Notes: generated by a model not told the origin, from the sequence alone. Positions 1 to 9,545 are shown, counted from the stretch's first letter. The stretch: 64,000 nt of DNA from Candidatus Dechloromonas phosphorivorans (GCA_016721185.1 JADKIP010000001.1:38009-102008); one strand, 5' to 3'. A program made the numbers and translations.

Positions 1-1
1 C

Positions 2-1015
2 GACCTGATGAAGGTCGATGAAAACGGCCGCGGCGTCATCAACATCCTCGCCGCCGACAAGCTGATCCACGCGCCGGCGCTCTATTCCACCTTCCTGCTC
101 TGGCTGCTCGCCGAACTCTTCGAGCAACTGCCGGAAGCTGGCGACCTCGAAAAGCCGAAGCTGGTTTTCTTCTTCGACGAGGCGCATTTGTTATTTACCG
201 ATGCGCCGCAGGCGCTGACCGACAAGGTCGAGCAAGTCGTCCGCCTGATCCGCTCGAAAGGCGTCGGCGTCTTTTTCGTCACGCAAAACCCGCTCGATGT
301 GCCGGAAAAGATCCTCGGCCAACTCGGCAACCGCGTCCAGCACGCCCTGCGCGCCTTCACGCCGCGTGACCAGAAAGCCGTCCAGGCGGCCGCGCAAACC
401 ATGCGGGCCAATCCGAAATTCGACGCCGCCGCAGCCATCACCGAGCTCGGCGTCGGCGAAGCACTGGTTTCCTTCCTCGATGAAAAAGGCCGCCCCACGG
501 TGGTTGACCGCAGCATGATCTTCCCGCCCGCCTCCCGCCTCGGCCCGCTGACACCGGAAGAGCGCCAGGCCTTCATCCAGGCCTCGCCGCTGTTCGCTGC
601 CTACGGTGCGACGGTCGACCGTGAATCGGCCTATGAAATCCTGCGCGGCAAGCCAGCCACCAGCCAACCCGCCCCCGGCGCCATTCCCGCGCCACCGGCC
701 GGCAGCAATGGCCCGAATGTTAACGATTGGGGCAATCACAACGGCCAGCAAGCCCAGCCGCGCCCAACCCCAACACCACAACCGCGCCAAAGCGCTCCGG
801 CGGCGGAAGAATCTGGCGGTGGCTTCTTCGGCAGCCTCGGCGAAATGTTTGGTGGCAGCACCGGGCCACGTGGCGGCAAGCGCGAAGGCATCATCGAAGC
901 CGCCGCCAAGAGCGCCACGCGCGGCATGGCCGGTACGGTCGGGCGGGAAGTCGGCAAACAGATTTTGCGCGGGGTGCTGGGTTCGATTCTGGGCGGCGGT
1001 AGCCGACGCCGCTGA
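2..1015 (+). CDS. YjgR/DUF853-type HerA-like ATPase, C-terminal part (5' truncated by window edge)
   Basis: The reading frame is open from base 2, so the start lies outside the window; 337 residues are visible. The visible part carries a Walker B-like stretch (VFFFDEAHLLF, about residues 52-62 of the fragment), followed by RLIRSKGVGVFFVTQNP and the conserved block around NRVQHALRAFTPRDQKAV, which match the C-terminal half of the YjgR/DUF853 family of HerA/FtsK-like P-loop ATPases. The family's cellular role is poorly defined. The last 120 residues are a Pro/Ala/Gln-rich linker and a Gly-rich tail ending in GGGSRRR, typical of this family. One copy of the window-wide 12-mer GTTGACCGCAGC lies inside the gene (503-514) and encodes part of VVDRSM. 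Family assignment is confident; function is not. Confidence 0.85.
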   Translation, partial: DLMKVDENGRGVINILAADKLIHAPALYSTFLLWLLAELFEQLPEAGDLEKPKLVFFFDEAHLLFTDAPQALTDKVEQVVRLIRSKGVGVFFVTQNPLDVPEKILGQLGNRVQHALRAFTPRDQKAVQAAAQTMRANPKFDAAAAITELGVGEALVSFLDEKGRPTVVDRSMIFPPASRLGPLTPEERQAFIQASPLFAAYGATVDRESAYEILRGKPATSQPAPGAIPAPPAGSNGPNVNDWGNHNGQQAQPRPTPTPQPRQSAPAAEESGGGFFGSLGEMFGGSTGPRGGKREGIIEAAAKSATRGMAGTVGREVGKQILRGVLGSILGGGSRRR

Positions 1016-1206
1016 GCACCAGCCCGTCGCGCCGGATTGACCGTTGATTACGCGAGCCGATGGACGAACAAACAAGCGGTGGCAAGTAAGCTTGTTGCCG
1101 CTTGTTGCCGCTTGATGCTGCGGTCAACCCGCAATAAAGGGCAAAACCGGGCACCAATCCAGCCCGGAACATGTCTTAACTGCTCCCTTTTCTGAAAGGC
1201 TCAAAC
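1016..1206. other. Intergenic gap with short tandem repeat and 12-mer
   Basis: The gap contains a 10-bp unit CTTGTTGCCG repeated twice with a partial third copy (1091-1116), directly followed by the complement of the recurrent 12-mer (GCTGCGGTCAAC, 1117-1128). No convincing terminator hairpin for the upstream gene was seen. Confidence 0.6.
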
Positions 1207-1593
1207 ATGGCAATCGGCTGGCTCACCATTCTCAAAACAGTTCCCTGGACCGAGGTCATCAGCAATGCGCCCAAGGTGGCCGATGGCGCCAAGAAGCTCT
1301 GGAAAACGGTCGCCAAGAAGACCGGCGCACAGACGTCTTCAACTCAGGCAGCGCCCACCACCGGCGCAGCGGGAGCTCAGTCGGCCAGCCCCCTGGAGGC
1401 CCGCGTCATTGAGATGGAAACCAGAACGGCGGAACTGCACGCCCAGATGCTGGCTTCTTCCGAACTGATCAAGGCGCTTGCCGAGCAAAATGCCGAACTG
1501 GTCAAACGCATCGAGGCCATCCGGGTGCGTGTCCTGGTGCTGGGTGCGGTCTGCATAGTTCTCGTCATCACCACGTTGAAGACCTTCGTGTAA
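1207..1593 (+). CDS. Small membrane-anchored hypothetical protein
   Basis: This is a 128-residue protein that I do not recognise. The start is supported by GAAAGG about 9 bases upstream. Residues 1-40 are basic (GAKKLWKTVAKKTG), residues 40-62 are low-complexity Ala/Thr/Ser/Gln, residues 63-100 form a heptad-like helix (VIEMETRTAELHAQMLASSELIKALAEQNAELVKRIEAI) suggesting a coiled coil, and the C-terminus is one hydrophobic segment (about 105-125) that should be a tail anchor. It is separated from its neighbours and convergent with the sulfate permease gene. A tail-anchored coiled-coil protein is all that can be supported. Confidence 0.65.
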   Translation: MAIGWLTILKTVPWTEVISNAPKVADGAKKLWKTVAKKTGAQTSSTQAAPTTGAAGAQSASPLEARVIEMETRTAELHAQMLASSELIKALAEQNAELVKRIEAIRVRVLVLGAVCIVLVITTLKTFV

Positions 1594-1640
1594 TCAGAAA
1601 AACGCCGAGTTCGCACTCAATCACTCACTCACAATACGAC

Positions 1641-3161
1641 TCAGCCCAGTTTGTTATCCGCGATGTGGTAATGCGGGTCAGCGTAGGTATCAATTTCCAC
1701 CATGTCCTTCGCCTTGCTCAATAGTTCGAGGCAATCAGGACTCAGATGCCGCAAATGCAATGTGATGCCGGCCTGCTGGTAGCGCGTTGCCAAGGCGTCA
1801 ATCGCCTCAACGGCGGAGTGATCGGCAACCCGGGCCTTGGCGAATTCGATAACAACATGCTGCGGGTCTTCTTTGGGCGTGAACAGGCGGGCAAAATTGG
1901 CGGTTGAGGCAAAGAACAGCACACCATTCAGGCGATAGACCTTCCAGCCATTTTCATCAATTGACGTGGCGACCTGAATCTGTTTTGCCTGTTGCCAGGC
2001 GAAGACCAGGGCGGCAAAGACAATACCGGCCAGCACGGCAATGGCCAGATCGGTCAGCACCGTAATCACCGTCACTCCGACGACGACAATCGCATCCTGG
2101 CGCGGAATTTTGCGCAGGGCTTGCAGGCTTCCCCATTCAAAAGTCTTCTCGGAGACGACAAACATCAACCCGACCAGTGCCGCCAAGGGAATCATTTCGA
2201 TCCATGGCGAGAGAAAAAGGATGAAACCGAGCAGAAAAATAGCGGCCACGATGCCGGAAATCCGGTGCCGGGCGCCGTTGCTGATGTTAATCATGCTCTG
2301 GCCGATCATCGCGCAGCCACCCATCGTCGCAAAGAATCCGCCAACGACATTCGCCAGCCCCTGCGCCATCGATTCACGGTTCGGCATGCCCCGCGTGTCG
2401 GTCATTGCATCAATCAGGTTCAGGGTCAGTAGTGTTTCAATCAGCCCGATAGCCGCCAGAATCAGCGCATACGGGAAGATGATGTAGAGCGTTTCAAGAT
2501 TGAGCGGCACATCCGGCAGATGAAACTGCGGCAGGCCGCCGGCAATTGAGCCCATGTCGCCGACCGTCTTCGTTTCAATCCCGGTCAGCGCGACCAGTCC
2601 GGCGACAATCAAAATCGCTGCCAGAGCCGAAGGAATGGCATTCGTCAGCTTGGGCAGCAGGTAAATGATCGCCATGGTCAGCGCCACCAGCCCGAGCATG
2701 ATGACCAATGACTCGCCCCGCATCCATTGCAGGCTGCCATCGGCGCCCAAGGTTTTGAAATGGCCGAACTGCGCCATGAAAATCACGATCGCCAGGCCAT
2801 TCACAAAGCCCAGCATCACTGAGTGCGGCACCATACGGATCAGCTTGCCCAGCTTCAAGGCCGCAAAAATCAGCTGCAGCAACCCCATCAAGACCACGGT
2901 TGCGAAGAGATATTCCACCCCGTGCTGCGAGACGAGAGCAACCATGACCACCGCCAGCGCCCCGGTTGCCCCTGAAATCATGCCCGGACGGCCACCCAGC
3001 GCGGCAGTGAGCAAGCAGACAATAACCGCCGCGTAGAGGCCGGTCAGCGGGCTCACATGAGCCACCAGCGCGAAAGCAATCGCTTCAGGAACCAGCGCGA
3101 GAGAAACGGTAAGACCACTGAGGACGTTGATCCTGAGCGAAGACGGGTTCAATAACAACAT
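1641..3161 (-). CDS. SulP-family anion permease with C-terminal STAS domain
   Basis: The product is a SulP/SLC26 inner-membrane transporter, typically for sulfate, bicarbonate or dicarboxylates. The N-terminal signature is clear (LTVSLALVPEAIAFALVAHVSPLTGLYAAV), followed by about ten to twelve hydrophobic segments, and a cytoplasmic STAS-like domain in the last 110 residues (VYRLNGVLFFASTANFARLF, HVVIEFAKARVADHSAVEAIDALATRY). I place the start at MLLLNPSSLRINVLSG (506 residues), preceded by AGGTG at 4-5 bases; an in-frame upstream ATG at 3284 would add 41 residues that do not look like SulP. The gene stands alone. The substrate cannot be read from sequence. Convergent with the small gene at 1207-1593. 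Confidence 0.88.
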   Translation of the reverse strand: MLLLNPSSLRINVLSGLTVSLALVPEAIAFALVAHVSPLTGLYAAVIVCLLTAALGGRPGMISGATGALAVVMVALVSQHGVEYLFATVVLMGLLQLIFAALKLGKLIRMVPHSVMLGFVNGLAIVIFMAQFGHFKTLGADGSLQWMRGESLVIMLGLVALTMAIIYLLPKLTNAIPSALAAILIVAGLVALTGIETKTVGDMGSIAGGLPQFHLPDVPLNLETLYIIFPYALILAAIGLIETLLTLNLIDAMTDTRGMPNRESMAQGLANVVGGFFATMGGCAMIGQSMINISNGARHRISGIVAAIFLLGFILFLSPWIEMIPLAALVGLMFVVSEKTFEWGSLQALRKIPRQDAIVVVGVTVITVLTDLAIAVLAGIVFAALVFAWQQAKQIQVATSIDENGWKVYRLNGVLFFASTANFARLFTPKEDPQHVVIEFAKARVADHSAVEAIDALATRYQQAGITLHLRHLSPDCLELLSKAKDMVEIDTYADPHYHIADNKLG

Positions 3162-3484
3162 AAAGCACCTATCAATGAAACACGCGAAGCCAGCCCAATG
3201 AAGAGAAGGCAAAAGAGGTAATGGCAAGGGAAAACCGGCGGCAACCGCGAGGGCTGCATGAGGCGGGCAGACACAGGACGACATGGGTCGTCAGCTTGAA
3301 ATTTATTGCAGTGCAGCAATTATCTCATAGGCACTTGGGGAGCGAATGATCGTGCCAGCCAACCGCGCTGAAGAGCCGATCAAAATCGATTGCCACCGAG
3401 ACGAACGTGTCGCCGCACTAAAACATTGAACCGTCATCAAGGCAGCGTAGAATAAGCATTCTCTTATTTAAGCTGGAGTCCGCC
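3162..3484. promoter_or_regulatory. Divergent intergenic region with a sigma70-type promoter for the DUF3365 gene
   Basis: A 323-base gap between divergent genes. A likely promoter reads TTGAAC (3426-3431), a 16-base spacer and TAGAAT (3448-3453), about 30 bases before the start codon at 3485. The -10 overlaps a small inverted repeat AATAAG...CTTATT (3451-3468). GGAG at 3475-3478 serves as ribosome binding site. No gene was seen in the gap. Confidence 0.5.
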
Positions 3485-4051
3485 ATGAAAAAACTGCTCA
3501 CTATCGCCCTGCTGATCAGCGCCTTGCCCGCCCTCGCCCAGGATCTCGGGGCGCTGACGGCTGAAACGAAGAAGGCAGTGATGCCGGTCGTGCCCAAGGT
3601 AGTCGCTGCCATGCAGGAAGCCGTGGCCGAAAAGGGTATCGCCGGCGCCATTCCGGTTTGCAAGGAATTGGCACCACAACTGATCAAGGAAAAACGCCTC
3701 GAAACCGGCTGGGATATTCGTCGGGTCAGCCTCAAGACCCGCAACGCCGAGCGCGGCACGCCCGACCTTTGGGAAGTTCGCCAACTGGCCGACTTCAACA
3801 TTCGCGCCGCCAATGGTGAAAAGCCAGAGACGCTGGAGAAGAGCGAGGTTGTGACGATCAACGGCAAACAGGTATTCCGCTACATGAAAGCGCTGCCGGT
3901 AGCCGATGTCTGCATGAAGTGCCACGGCCCGGCCGAGGGGCTCGATGCGGGACTCAGGGCAAAGCTGGCCGAAAACTACCCGCACGACCAGGCCACGGGC
4001 TACACCAAGGGCCAGATTCGCGGCGCACTGACCGTCAAGCGTCCGCTGTAA
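3485..4051 (+). CDS. Exported DUF3365 (Tll0287-like) haem-binding protein
   Basis: This 188-residue protein has a Sec signal peptide (MKKLLTIALLISALPALA, cleavage after ALA about residue 18) and a single c-type haem motif CMKCH (about residues 140-144) in the context DVCMKCHGPAEGLD. The layout, with GWDIRRVSLKTRNAERGTPDLWE in the middle and a GQIRGALTV end, matches DUF3365/Tll0287-like periplasmic haem proteins, often fused to sensor or redox partners elsewhere. It is a free-standing single-domain version here. Haem attachment would depend on the Ccm system encoded at 25-31 kb. Physiological role unknown: a periplasmic sensor/redox role is inference. Confidence 0.85.
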   Translation: MKKLLTIALLISALPALAQDLGALTAETKKAVMPVVPKVVAAMQEAVAEKGIAGAIPVCKELAPQLIKEKRLETGWDIRRVSLKTRNAERGTPDLWEVRQLADFNIRAANGEKPETLEKSEVVTINGKQVFRYMKALPVADVCMKCHGPAEGLDAGLRAKLAENYPHDQATGYTKGQIRGALTVKRPL

Positions 4052-4111
4052 TTTAAGGGTCGGCACTGGCTTTTTCGGTTGGAGGGTCGAAGAGGGCTGC
4101 TGCAGGGCTGA

Positions 4112-4164
4112 AAAAACGGGGTTGGGTTCGACTTAACGCTTAAGTCGAACCCAACCCCGTTTTT
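4112..4164. terminator. Perfect 25-bp inverted repeat (bidirectional terminator-like hairpin)
   Basis: Two perfectly complementary 25-base arms (4112-4136 and 4140-4164) flank a three-base CGC loop; the outer ends are A-tract/T-tract so it resembles a Rho-independent terminator on both strands. The inner arm contains TCGACTTAA, a core shared with the structures near 4737 and 13231. Confidence 0.75.
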
Positions 4165-4227
4165 ACTGCGGCATTACCGCACTCGCAAATTGCTCGAAAA
4201 TCCGCGTTGACCGCAGCTTGACTGGGT

Positions 4228-4243
4228 GTAGCCGTACGGCTAC
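4228..4243. promoter_or_regulatory. Perfect 16-bp palindrome, candidate operator of the toxin-antitoxin remnant
   Basis: GTAGCCGTACGGCTAC is perfectly self-complementary and lies 9 bases upstream of the toxin remnant start codon. Position and symmetry fit the autoregulatory operator of a HigA-type antitoxin; this is inference. Confidence 0.5.
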
Positions 4244-4252
4244 GTTTATTCA

Positions 4253-4333
4253 ATGATTGAGATTCGTAAAACTGACATCTTCGCTCAATGGATTGATAGC
4301 CTGTATGACATTCAGGCTCGGGCTCGCGCGTGA
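4253..4333 (+). pseudogene. Truncated RelE/HigB (Gp49-like) toxin remnant
   Basis: A 26-codon reading frame starts MIEIRKTDIFAQWIDSLYDI, which is the standard N-terminus of the phage-derived Gp49-like HigB toxins that precede COG3636 antitoxins, and stops after QARARA. Such toxins are about 100 residues long, so roughly the last 75 residues are missing, while the antitoxin gene follows 18 bases later. The join falls in a region (GCTCGGGCTCGCGCG) where a deletion between short repeats would be easy. The pair is therefore an orphan antitoxin with a dead toxin. Confidence 0.65.
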
Positions 4334-4351
4334 CCTTTCGGAGCAAGCACC

Positions 4352-4651
4352 ATGACCAAAACCGCTACCACTCGTTACGACGTTGCCGAGCACCTCAGAA
4401 CCCAAGAGGAAATGGCCGCCTATCTTGAAGCCTGCCTTGAAGAGGCAAACGGCGACGCAGCATTTATTGCCAAGGCGCTGGGTGACATCGCTCGCGCCAA
4501 AGGCATGTCACAGGTTGCCCGAGATGCCGGGCTGTCTCGCGAGAGTCTCTACAAGGCGCTTTCCGGCGACCGCAGCCCCAGCTTCGACACCATCCTCAAG
4601 GTCGTGGGTGCATTGGGGCTGAAGCTGCATGCGCAGGCCAACCATGGCTGA
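4352..4651 (+). CDS. HigA-like addiction module antidote (XRE, COG3636)
   Basis: A 99-residue helix-turn-helix protein of the 'putative addiction module antidote' group: DVAEHLRTQEEMAAYLEAC, then DAAFIAKALGDIARAKGMSQVARDAGLSRESLYKALSGD with the HTH at about residues 53-72, and SFDTILKVVGALGLKL at the end. The start codon has GGAGCAAG upstream. It normally neutralises a Gp49-like toxin and represses the operon; here the toxin gene upstream is truncated, so it may persist as a repressor or antidote to toxins encoded elsewhere. Complete and intact. Confidence 0.85.
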   Translation: MTKTATTRYDVAEHLRTQEEMAAYLEACLEEANGDAAFIAKALGDIARAKGMSQVARDAGLSRESLYKALSGDRSPSFDTILKVVGALGLKLHAQANHG

Positions 4652-4776
4652 GTCATAAAAATAGGTTGGCGCACGATTTCGGCAATGGCACGAAACCGTG
4701 CCTCCGTTTTCTTGTCATCATCGCCGGAAACATCAGGGTCGGAATCGACTTAACTCTTAAGACGACGCCAGACTCG
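4652..4776. repeat. Intergenic stretch with second, degenerate TCGACTTAA structure
   Basis: At 4736-4769 the sequence GGGTCGGAATCGACTTAA is followed by CTC and TTAAG, an imperfect version of the hairpins at 4112-4164 and 13231-13266. No gene is visible. The final 14 bases (4763-4776) form the left copy of the possible IS4 target duplication. Confidence 0.4.
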
Positions 4777-6283
4777 AATGGCACTTACTTAAGCTTTTTG
4801 GGATGTCCATTTTTTCGGACATTCTCGCGCGCGACAGATCGAGGTTGGGTGAGTAATGGGTAGGCCTTCTGTCGCCGTTTGATGGCACGAGGTTCGATGC
4901 GTCCGGGGCGGTTGCCCACGGTTTGCTGCGCGATGAGAACGAAGATCTCGTTGGGGTGGGCGATGTTGCCGTGATAAGCGTGAGGCGCCCAGGCGAGCCA
5001 AATTTGCACCGTATGCTTGAAGCTTAACTGACGGGGCAAGCAACCGCTGAGCAGTGCCGCGTGAGCCATCATCAAGCGAATCAAATTGTAAGCGAGCAGA
5101 TAGACCCATATTTCCTTCTCGGCCATGGCAGGAGTTTGGCAACTTAGCTGCTCCATACCCAAGGAGGTCTTGATGTTGCGCAGATCAAGCTCAACATGCC
5201 AGCGATCCCGATACAGCCGTTTGATCGCCTCCTTGGTTGTTTGCTTTGGACACAGCAAGGTCGTGACCAGCGTTTTGCCACCCGCGCGAAGTTCGCGAAC
5301 CGTCATACGCGCTGGCGCGTGCGCGTAATCCTCCTGCGACATCCAGTCTGGCTTGATGGTTGGTTTGGACAAAACCAGCAGGTGGTCACGCTCCCCCAGG
5401 CGCTCGCCAAGGCCAAAATCGGTGGTGCGTTGGCGTGAGCCGTGCTGCTCAAAGACCGCATCAACACCGCGCTCAACCAGCGCACACAGCAGGAAGTAGG
5501 TGGCATAGAACGCATCGCCCAATAGCACATCGCCACGCACCAAGGTGTTGAGCTGGCGGCGCAGCAAGGACTGCTCATCACTCCCTTTACCGCGACAGGC
5601 GCTGATCGCGGCATCAAGCACGGCACCGCTGCCCAGGCAGATCAGCCCCACGATCCGGCATTGCGGGAATCCCAATCCAGGCTTCTGGCTGCCCGGTTGC
5701 GGGAAGTCCGCTTGATTGGCCGTCGTATCGGGCATGATGATTGTGGCCCCATCGACCAATCGTACGGGACGACCTCGCCAGTGCCATGCCGCTGGGGCGT
5801 GGGCCGCCAGCCATTGCCCTGTGTGACGGACCAAAGTGCTGACCATCAGCGTCGGCACGCGTTGGCGAGCGCGACAATAGGCGCCGGTATGGGTGCTGCA
5901 GGGGTAAGCCCAGTGACCAGGTGTTTGATCGCCTTTTCATTGACGGCTCGCTGGCAGGAGCGATCGGTACTGAGGGCTTGCGCTAAAAACATCGAGAGTG
6001 TCTCCGTCGGCGGAAACACCCTCTCTCGGTGTGGTGGCAAGGCCAATTCCACGACGTCAAACAATTCCGGCCCCGTCAATAGGTTGAAAAACGCATGCGC
6101 ATCAGCGCTGCCTGCTTGCGCCGAAATCGCGTTGCATTGTCGGGCGGTCGCTTTGTGGATAGCATGCATTTGGGCTGATTCCTCGTGTGATGGTTGGGTG
6201 TTTGGCGACTCCAACTTATCACGCGTCGATTCAGCCTGCTTTGTCAATTACATCAGTGGGTTGAGGCTTAAGTAAGTGCCATT
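4777..6283 (-). mobile_element. IS4-family insertion sequence
   Basis: Terminal inverted repeats of 18 bases, AATGGCACTTACTTAAGC, are perfect at 4777-4794 and (as complement) 6266-6283. Flanking 14-base segments 4763-4776 and 6284-6297 (CGACGCC followed by 7 further bases) agree at 11 of 14 positions and may be a worn target duplication, within the length range of IS4-family duplications. The element carries a single transposase gene on the minus strand that is frameshifted. Total about 1.5 kb, normal for the family. Confidence 0.8.
4785..6247 (-). pseudogene. IS4-family transposase, one frameshift
   Basis: Two overlapping frames together make a complete IS4-type DDE transposase. The N-terminal part (from 6247) reads through FFNLLTGPELFDVVELALPPHRERVFPPTETLSMFLAQALS to HLVTGLTP, and the C-terminal part (to 4785) holds LVDGATIIMPDT (first Asp), LLGDAFYATYF (second Asp) and YRDRWHVELDLRNIK (Glu in the YREK-like signature). 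Between them the expected sequence PCSTHTGAYCRARQRVP is recovered only by adding one base in the G-run at 5901-5904 (plus strand). It is either an inactivating deletion or a homopolymer read error. Not a programmed frameshift as far as can be seen: no slippery A-run or downstream structure was evident. Confidence 0.75.
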
Positions 6284-6371
6284 CGACGCCGGCCCCGCTA
6301 TTTGTTCGCGGTTGCTGGAGTCCACAATCAAGTGCAACACACCATAAATTTTAAACGGGAGTTTTCGGAGT

Positions 6372-6395
6372 ATGCTAATACGCTATATTTATGTA
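6372..6395 (+). pseudogene. 5' end of the lipoprotein gene, cut off by the IS insertion
   Basis: Eight codons starting ATG CTA ATA (MLIRYIYV) with CGGAG just upstream end exactly at the left inverted repeat of the IS. Removing the IS and one TA copy rejoins them in frame to the body at 12395-13207, giving MLIRYIYVIMGLLLTGC, a proper lipoprotein signal peptide. See the entry at 12395. Confidence 0.8.
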
Positions 6396-8028
6396 GTCGG
6401 CCCTGCAAAAGTCCGGAAACGCTTATGAACAGATGGTTTGCACCGGAAATCTTCCCCATGGAATCCCCGAGAAATTAAAATAATGCCTGTGGAAACCTGA
6501 GAGAAATTGAGGGAAGTTCTGATGGCTACCGACGATTTTTTCCGCGCCCGACTCGATCAAATGATTGATCTCCGACATCCCTTGGTGGTGCTCGCAGGGC
6601 GATTGCCGTGGGGCCAGATCGAAGCCGCTTGGCGCCGGCCTTTGCCCGCAAGCATCGGGCAGGGAAGGTGATGCTAGGCAGTGATTTGTTCGGGACGACG
6701 TTGGAGATTGCCGGCGCCGGTGTCAGTGCCGCCGGCCGGCCGCGTTTGCCGATCCGGCTGATGGCGGCGCTGCTCTATCTCAAGCACGCCTTCAACCTGA
6801 GCGACGAGGAACTGGTCGCCCGCTGGTCGGAGAACGTGGTCTGGCAATACTTTAGTGGTCAGGACTACTACACGCCGCAACTGCCCTGCGATGGCACCCA
6901 AATTGGCCGCTTTCGCACGGCCATCGGCGAAGCCGGGGTGGAAGAACTGCTCAAGGCAACCATCGACACGGCCGTGCAGAGCAGAGCCATACGACCGGCG
7001 GAATTCGAACGGGTCATTGTTGACACCACCGTCCAGGAGAAAGCCATCGCCCATCCGGTCGATAGCCGCTTGCTGGAAATCGCCCGGGCCAAGGTCGTGC
7101 AAGCCGCGAAGCGCGTCGGCATCGCCTTTGAAACAGACCTTCGTGAAAGAAGGCAAGGAACTGCGCCGCAAGGCCGGCGGCTACGCCCACGCGAAACAGT
7201 TCAAGCGTCTGCGGCGCACGGTCAAACGCCAGCGCACGATCCTTGGCATCGTGCTGCGCAAAATCGGTCGCAAATTGGCAACCGCGAGCAGCGAATCGCC
7301 GAGCGCGATCGCCCACTTGAACACCTTGCTCGAACGCGCCGAGCGCATCCGCAAACAACAACCGAAGGACAAGAACAAGCTTTACGCCCTGCATGCACCG
7401 GAAGTCGAGTGCATCGGCAAGGTGCGACGGAAGTCGCTTACATCATTGTCTCGCCCACTCACAAGGCTGGTGACGAGACCGGCCGTTCCGTCGGCCGTAG
7501 CCTACCTGTGCATGCGTCGCTGGCAACGGCGTCGTGTGAAGCCACGGGGACAACGTATTGGATCTTTAGATCACGGCGCTCTCTGCGAAGAAGCGACGTC
7601 ACCTGCGAGCATCAACGCGGATGGAATGCAAGGCTGAGTGGCATGGTTAACGCAAGTGAACTGCTACAGGCATCGTTATGCATGACAAGCCAAAGATGCT
7701 GACAGGCTTGAACCAAAACGGTAAGTGGTCGGCTGCCCCTCCTTTTACCATGGGGCACACGGACAAGAAGGCCACCGAGTGTACAGGCAGAACCTACCCC
7801 ACGCGTTGTGATGAATGCGGAACACGGTAAGCCCGACGTGCCGCCGGCAACGGCAGGCCAACCGCAAGGAAAGCTGATGGCACAGCGGGTAAAGGATTGC
7901 GGAGAAAGCCAAGGCTGTTCGGTAATAGAGCAGATACGGGCAACCTTGCCCGGCGCGAAAGCGAGCCGACTTCCGCAAGGTCTTTCATGGCAACAGACTC
8001 TGAGAAACCGAGCATCGGAGGAAAGCAG

Positions 8029-9499
8029 ATGACGGTGTGGGTTCGCCTGGCGAAAGTCAAAAGGACTTCCACTGGTGCGCCTCCGGCCGACCCCAGTCCT
8101 TGGAACCGGATTGATTGGAACCACGCGACCGACGAGGTTGCACGGCTGCAGAGACGCATTGCCAAGGCAACACAGGTTGGCCGGTGGAACAAGGTGAAAT
8201 CCCTGCAACGCCTGCTAACCCGCTCGTACAGCGGCAATGTCTAGCCGTCAAACGAGTGACGGAGAATGCTGGCAAACGAACAGCAGGTGACGGACGAATC
8301 TGGGCAACCCCGATGTCCAGATTCACTGCCATTCAATCATTGAAACACCGGGGCTATCGGCCGCTACCGCTGCGGCGCGTGTTTATCCCGAAAAGCAATG
8401 GAAAGGAACGACCTCTGGGCATTCCCACCATGCATGACAGGGCGATGCAAGCGTTATGGCAAATGGCGCTGATTCCTGTGGCAGAGACCACGGCCGACCT
8501 GAACTCATACGGCTTTCGGCCAAGCGTTCAACGGCCGATGCCATCGAGCAATGTTTTTGTGCGCTGGCAAAGCGTGACTCGGCTCAGTGGGTGCTTGAGG
8601 GTGATATCCGTGGATGCTTCGACAACATCTGCCACGAGTGGTTGTTGGCGAACATCCCGATGGATAAGGTCATTCTGCGTAAATGGTTGAAAGCGGGGTT
8701 CGTCGACAAAGGGGCTCAGTTTCCGACAGAAGCTGGAACGCCACAAGGCGGAATAGTTTCTCCAGTGTTGGCCAACATGACACTGGACGGACTGGAACGT
8801 GCGGTCAGCGAAGCTCTTGGGCCGACCAAGAATGCACGACAGCCCGCGAAAGCGCACGTCATCCGTTACGCGGATGACTTTGTGGTGACGGCAGCGAATC
8901 AGCGATTGCTGGAGCAGAACGTAAAACCGGCCGTGGAGGCATTTCTCTCGGTTCGGGGTCTGCAACTGGCACCTGAAAAGACGTTGATCACACACATTTC
9001 CAAGGGGTTTGATTTCCTTGGTCAAAATGTGCGCAAGTACGGGAACAAGCTGCTGATCAAACCGGCTCGCAAGAGCCAACAGGCAATATTGAACAAGGTT
9101 GCGGATGTGCTGAAATCAAACAGGACCGCGACACAGGCTCAAGTGATCATGGTACTCAATCCGATTCTGCGAGGATGGGCCATGTACCATCGACATGTCG
9201 TGGCGGCGGATATCTTCTCCCGGATCGATCATCTGATATGGGTCAAGGTATGGCGTTGGGCAAGACGCCGTCATCCGAACAAGGGAATGCGCTGGATCAA
9301 GGCGCGCTACTTTGAGCGCCACGGTATGCGCGATTGGGTCTTTGCATGTGCAACAAAGCCAGCTGAGTTGGCCTATCGGCCTGTCCTCTTCCGGCTGGCT
9401 CAATTGCCCATCAAACGCCACACGAAAGTCTGTAGTCGAGCCAATCCATTTGATCCGGCATGGTCCTCATATTTTGAACAACGCGCCCATGCCATCTGA
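8029..9499 (+). pseudogene. ltrA: Group II intron reverse transcriptase/maturase, copy 1 (two frame breaks)
   Basis: The start ATG at 8029 has GGAGGAAAG upstream. The protein should run MTVWVRLAKVKR..., RT blocks (RRVFIPKSNGKERPLGIPTMHDRAMQAL; VLEGDIRGCFDNI; TPQGGIVSPVLANM; IRYADDFVV with the YADD active site), a maturase/X domain (LNPILRGWAMYHRHVV) and a short C-terminus ending FDPAWSSYFEQRAHAI; no HNH cysteine pairs were seen, so the endonuclease domain appears absent. The frame is broken at about 8240 (GTCTAGCC creates a TAG) and at about 8523 (one A missing in FRPKRS). From 8530 to the end it is open, including YADD. Confidence 0.8.
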
Positions 9500-9545
9500 C
9501 TCCGTTGTGACCTGCCCGGTCCAGAGATGGGCTGCTGAAAGGCTT

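Noticed and set aside
2041..2487. 148-codon frame antisense to the SulP gene
   Set aside because: Antisense shadow of membrane segments with no homology.
4666..4863. 65-codon frame running into the IS4 end
   Set aside because: No ribosome binding site or family match; overlaps the inverted repeat and the antisense transposase end.
5901..5904. Programmed frameshifting in the IS4 transposase
   Set aside because: Programmed frameshifting in other IS families uses A-rich slippery runs with structure downstream; here only a short G-run is seen, and other single-base errors are common in this sequence.
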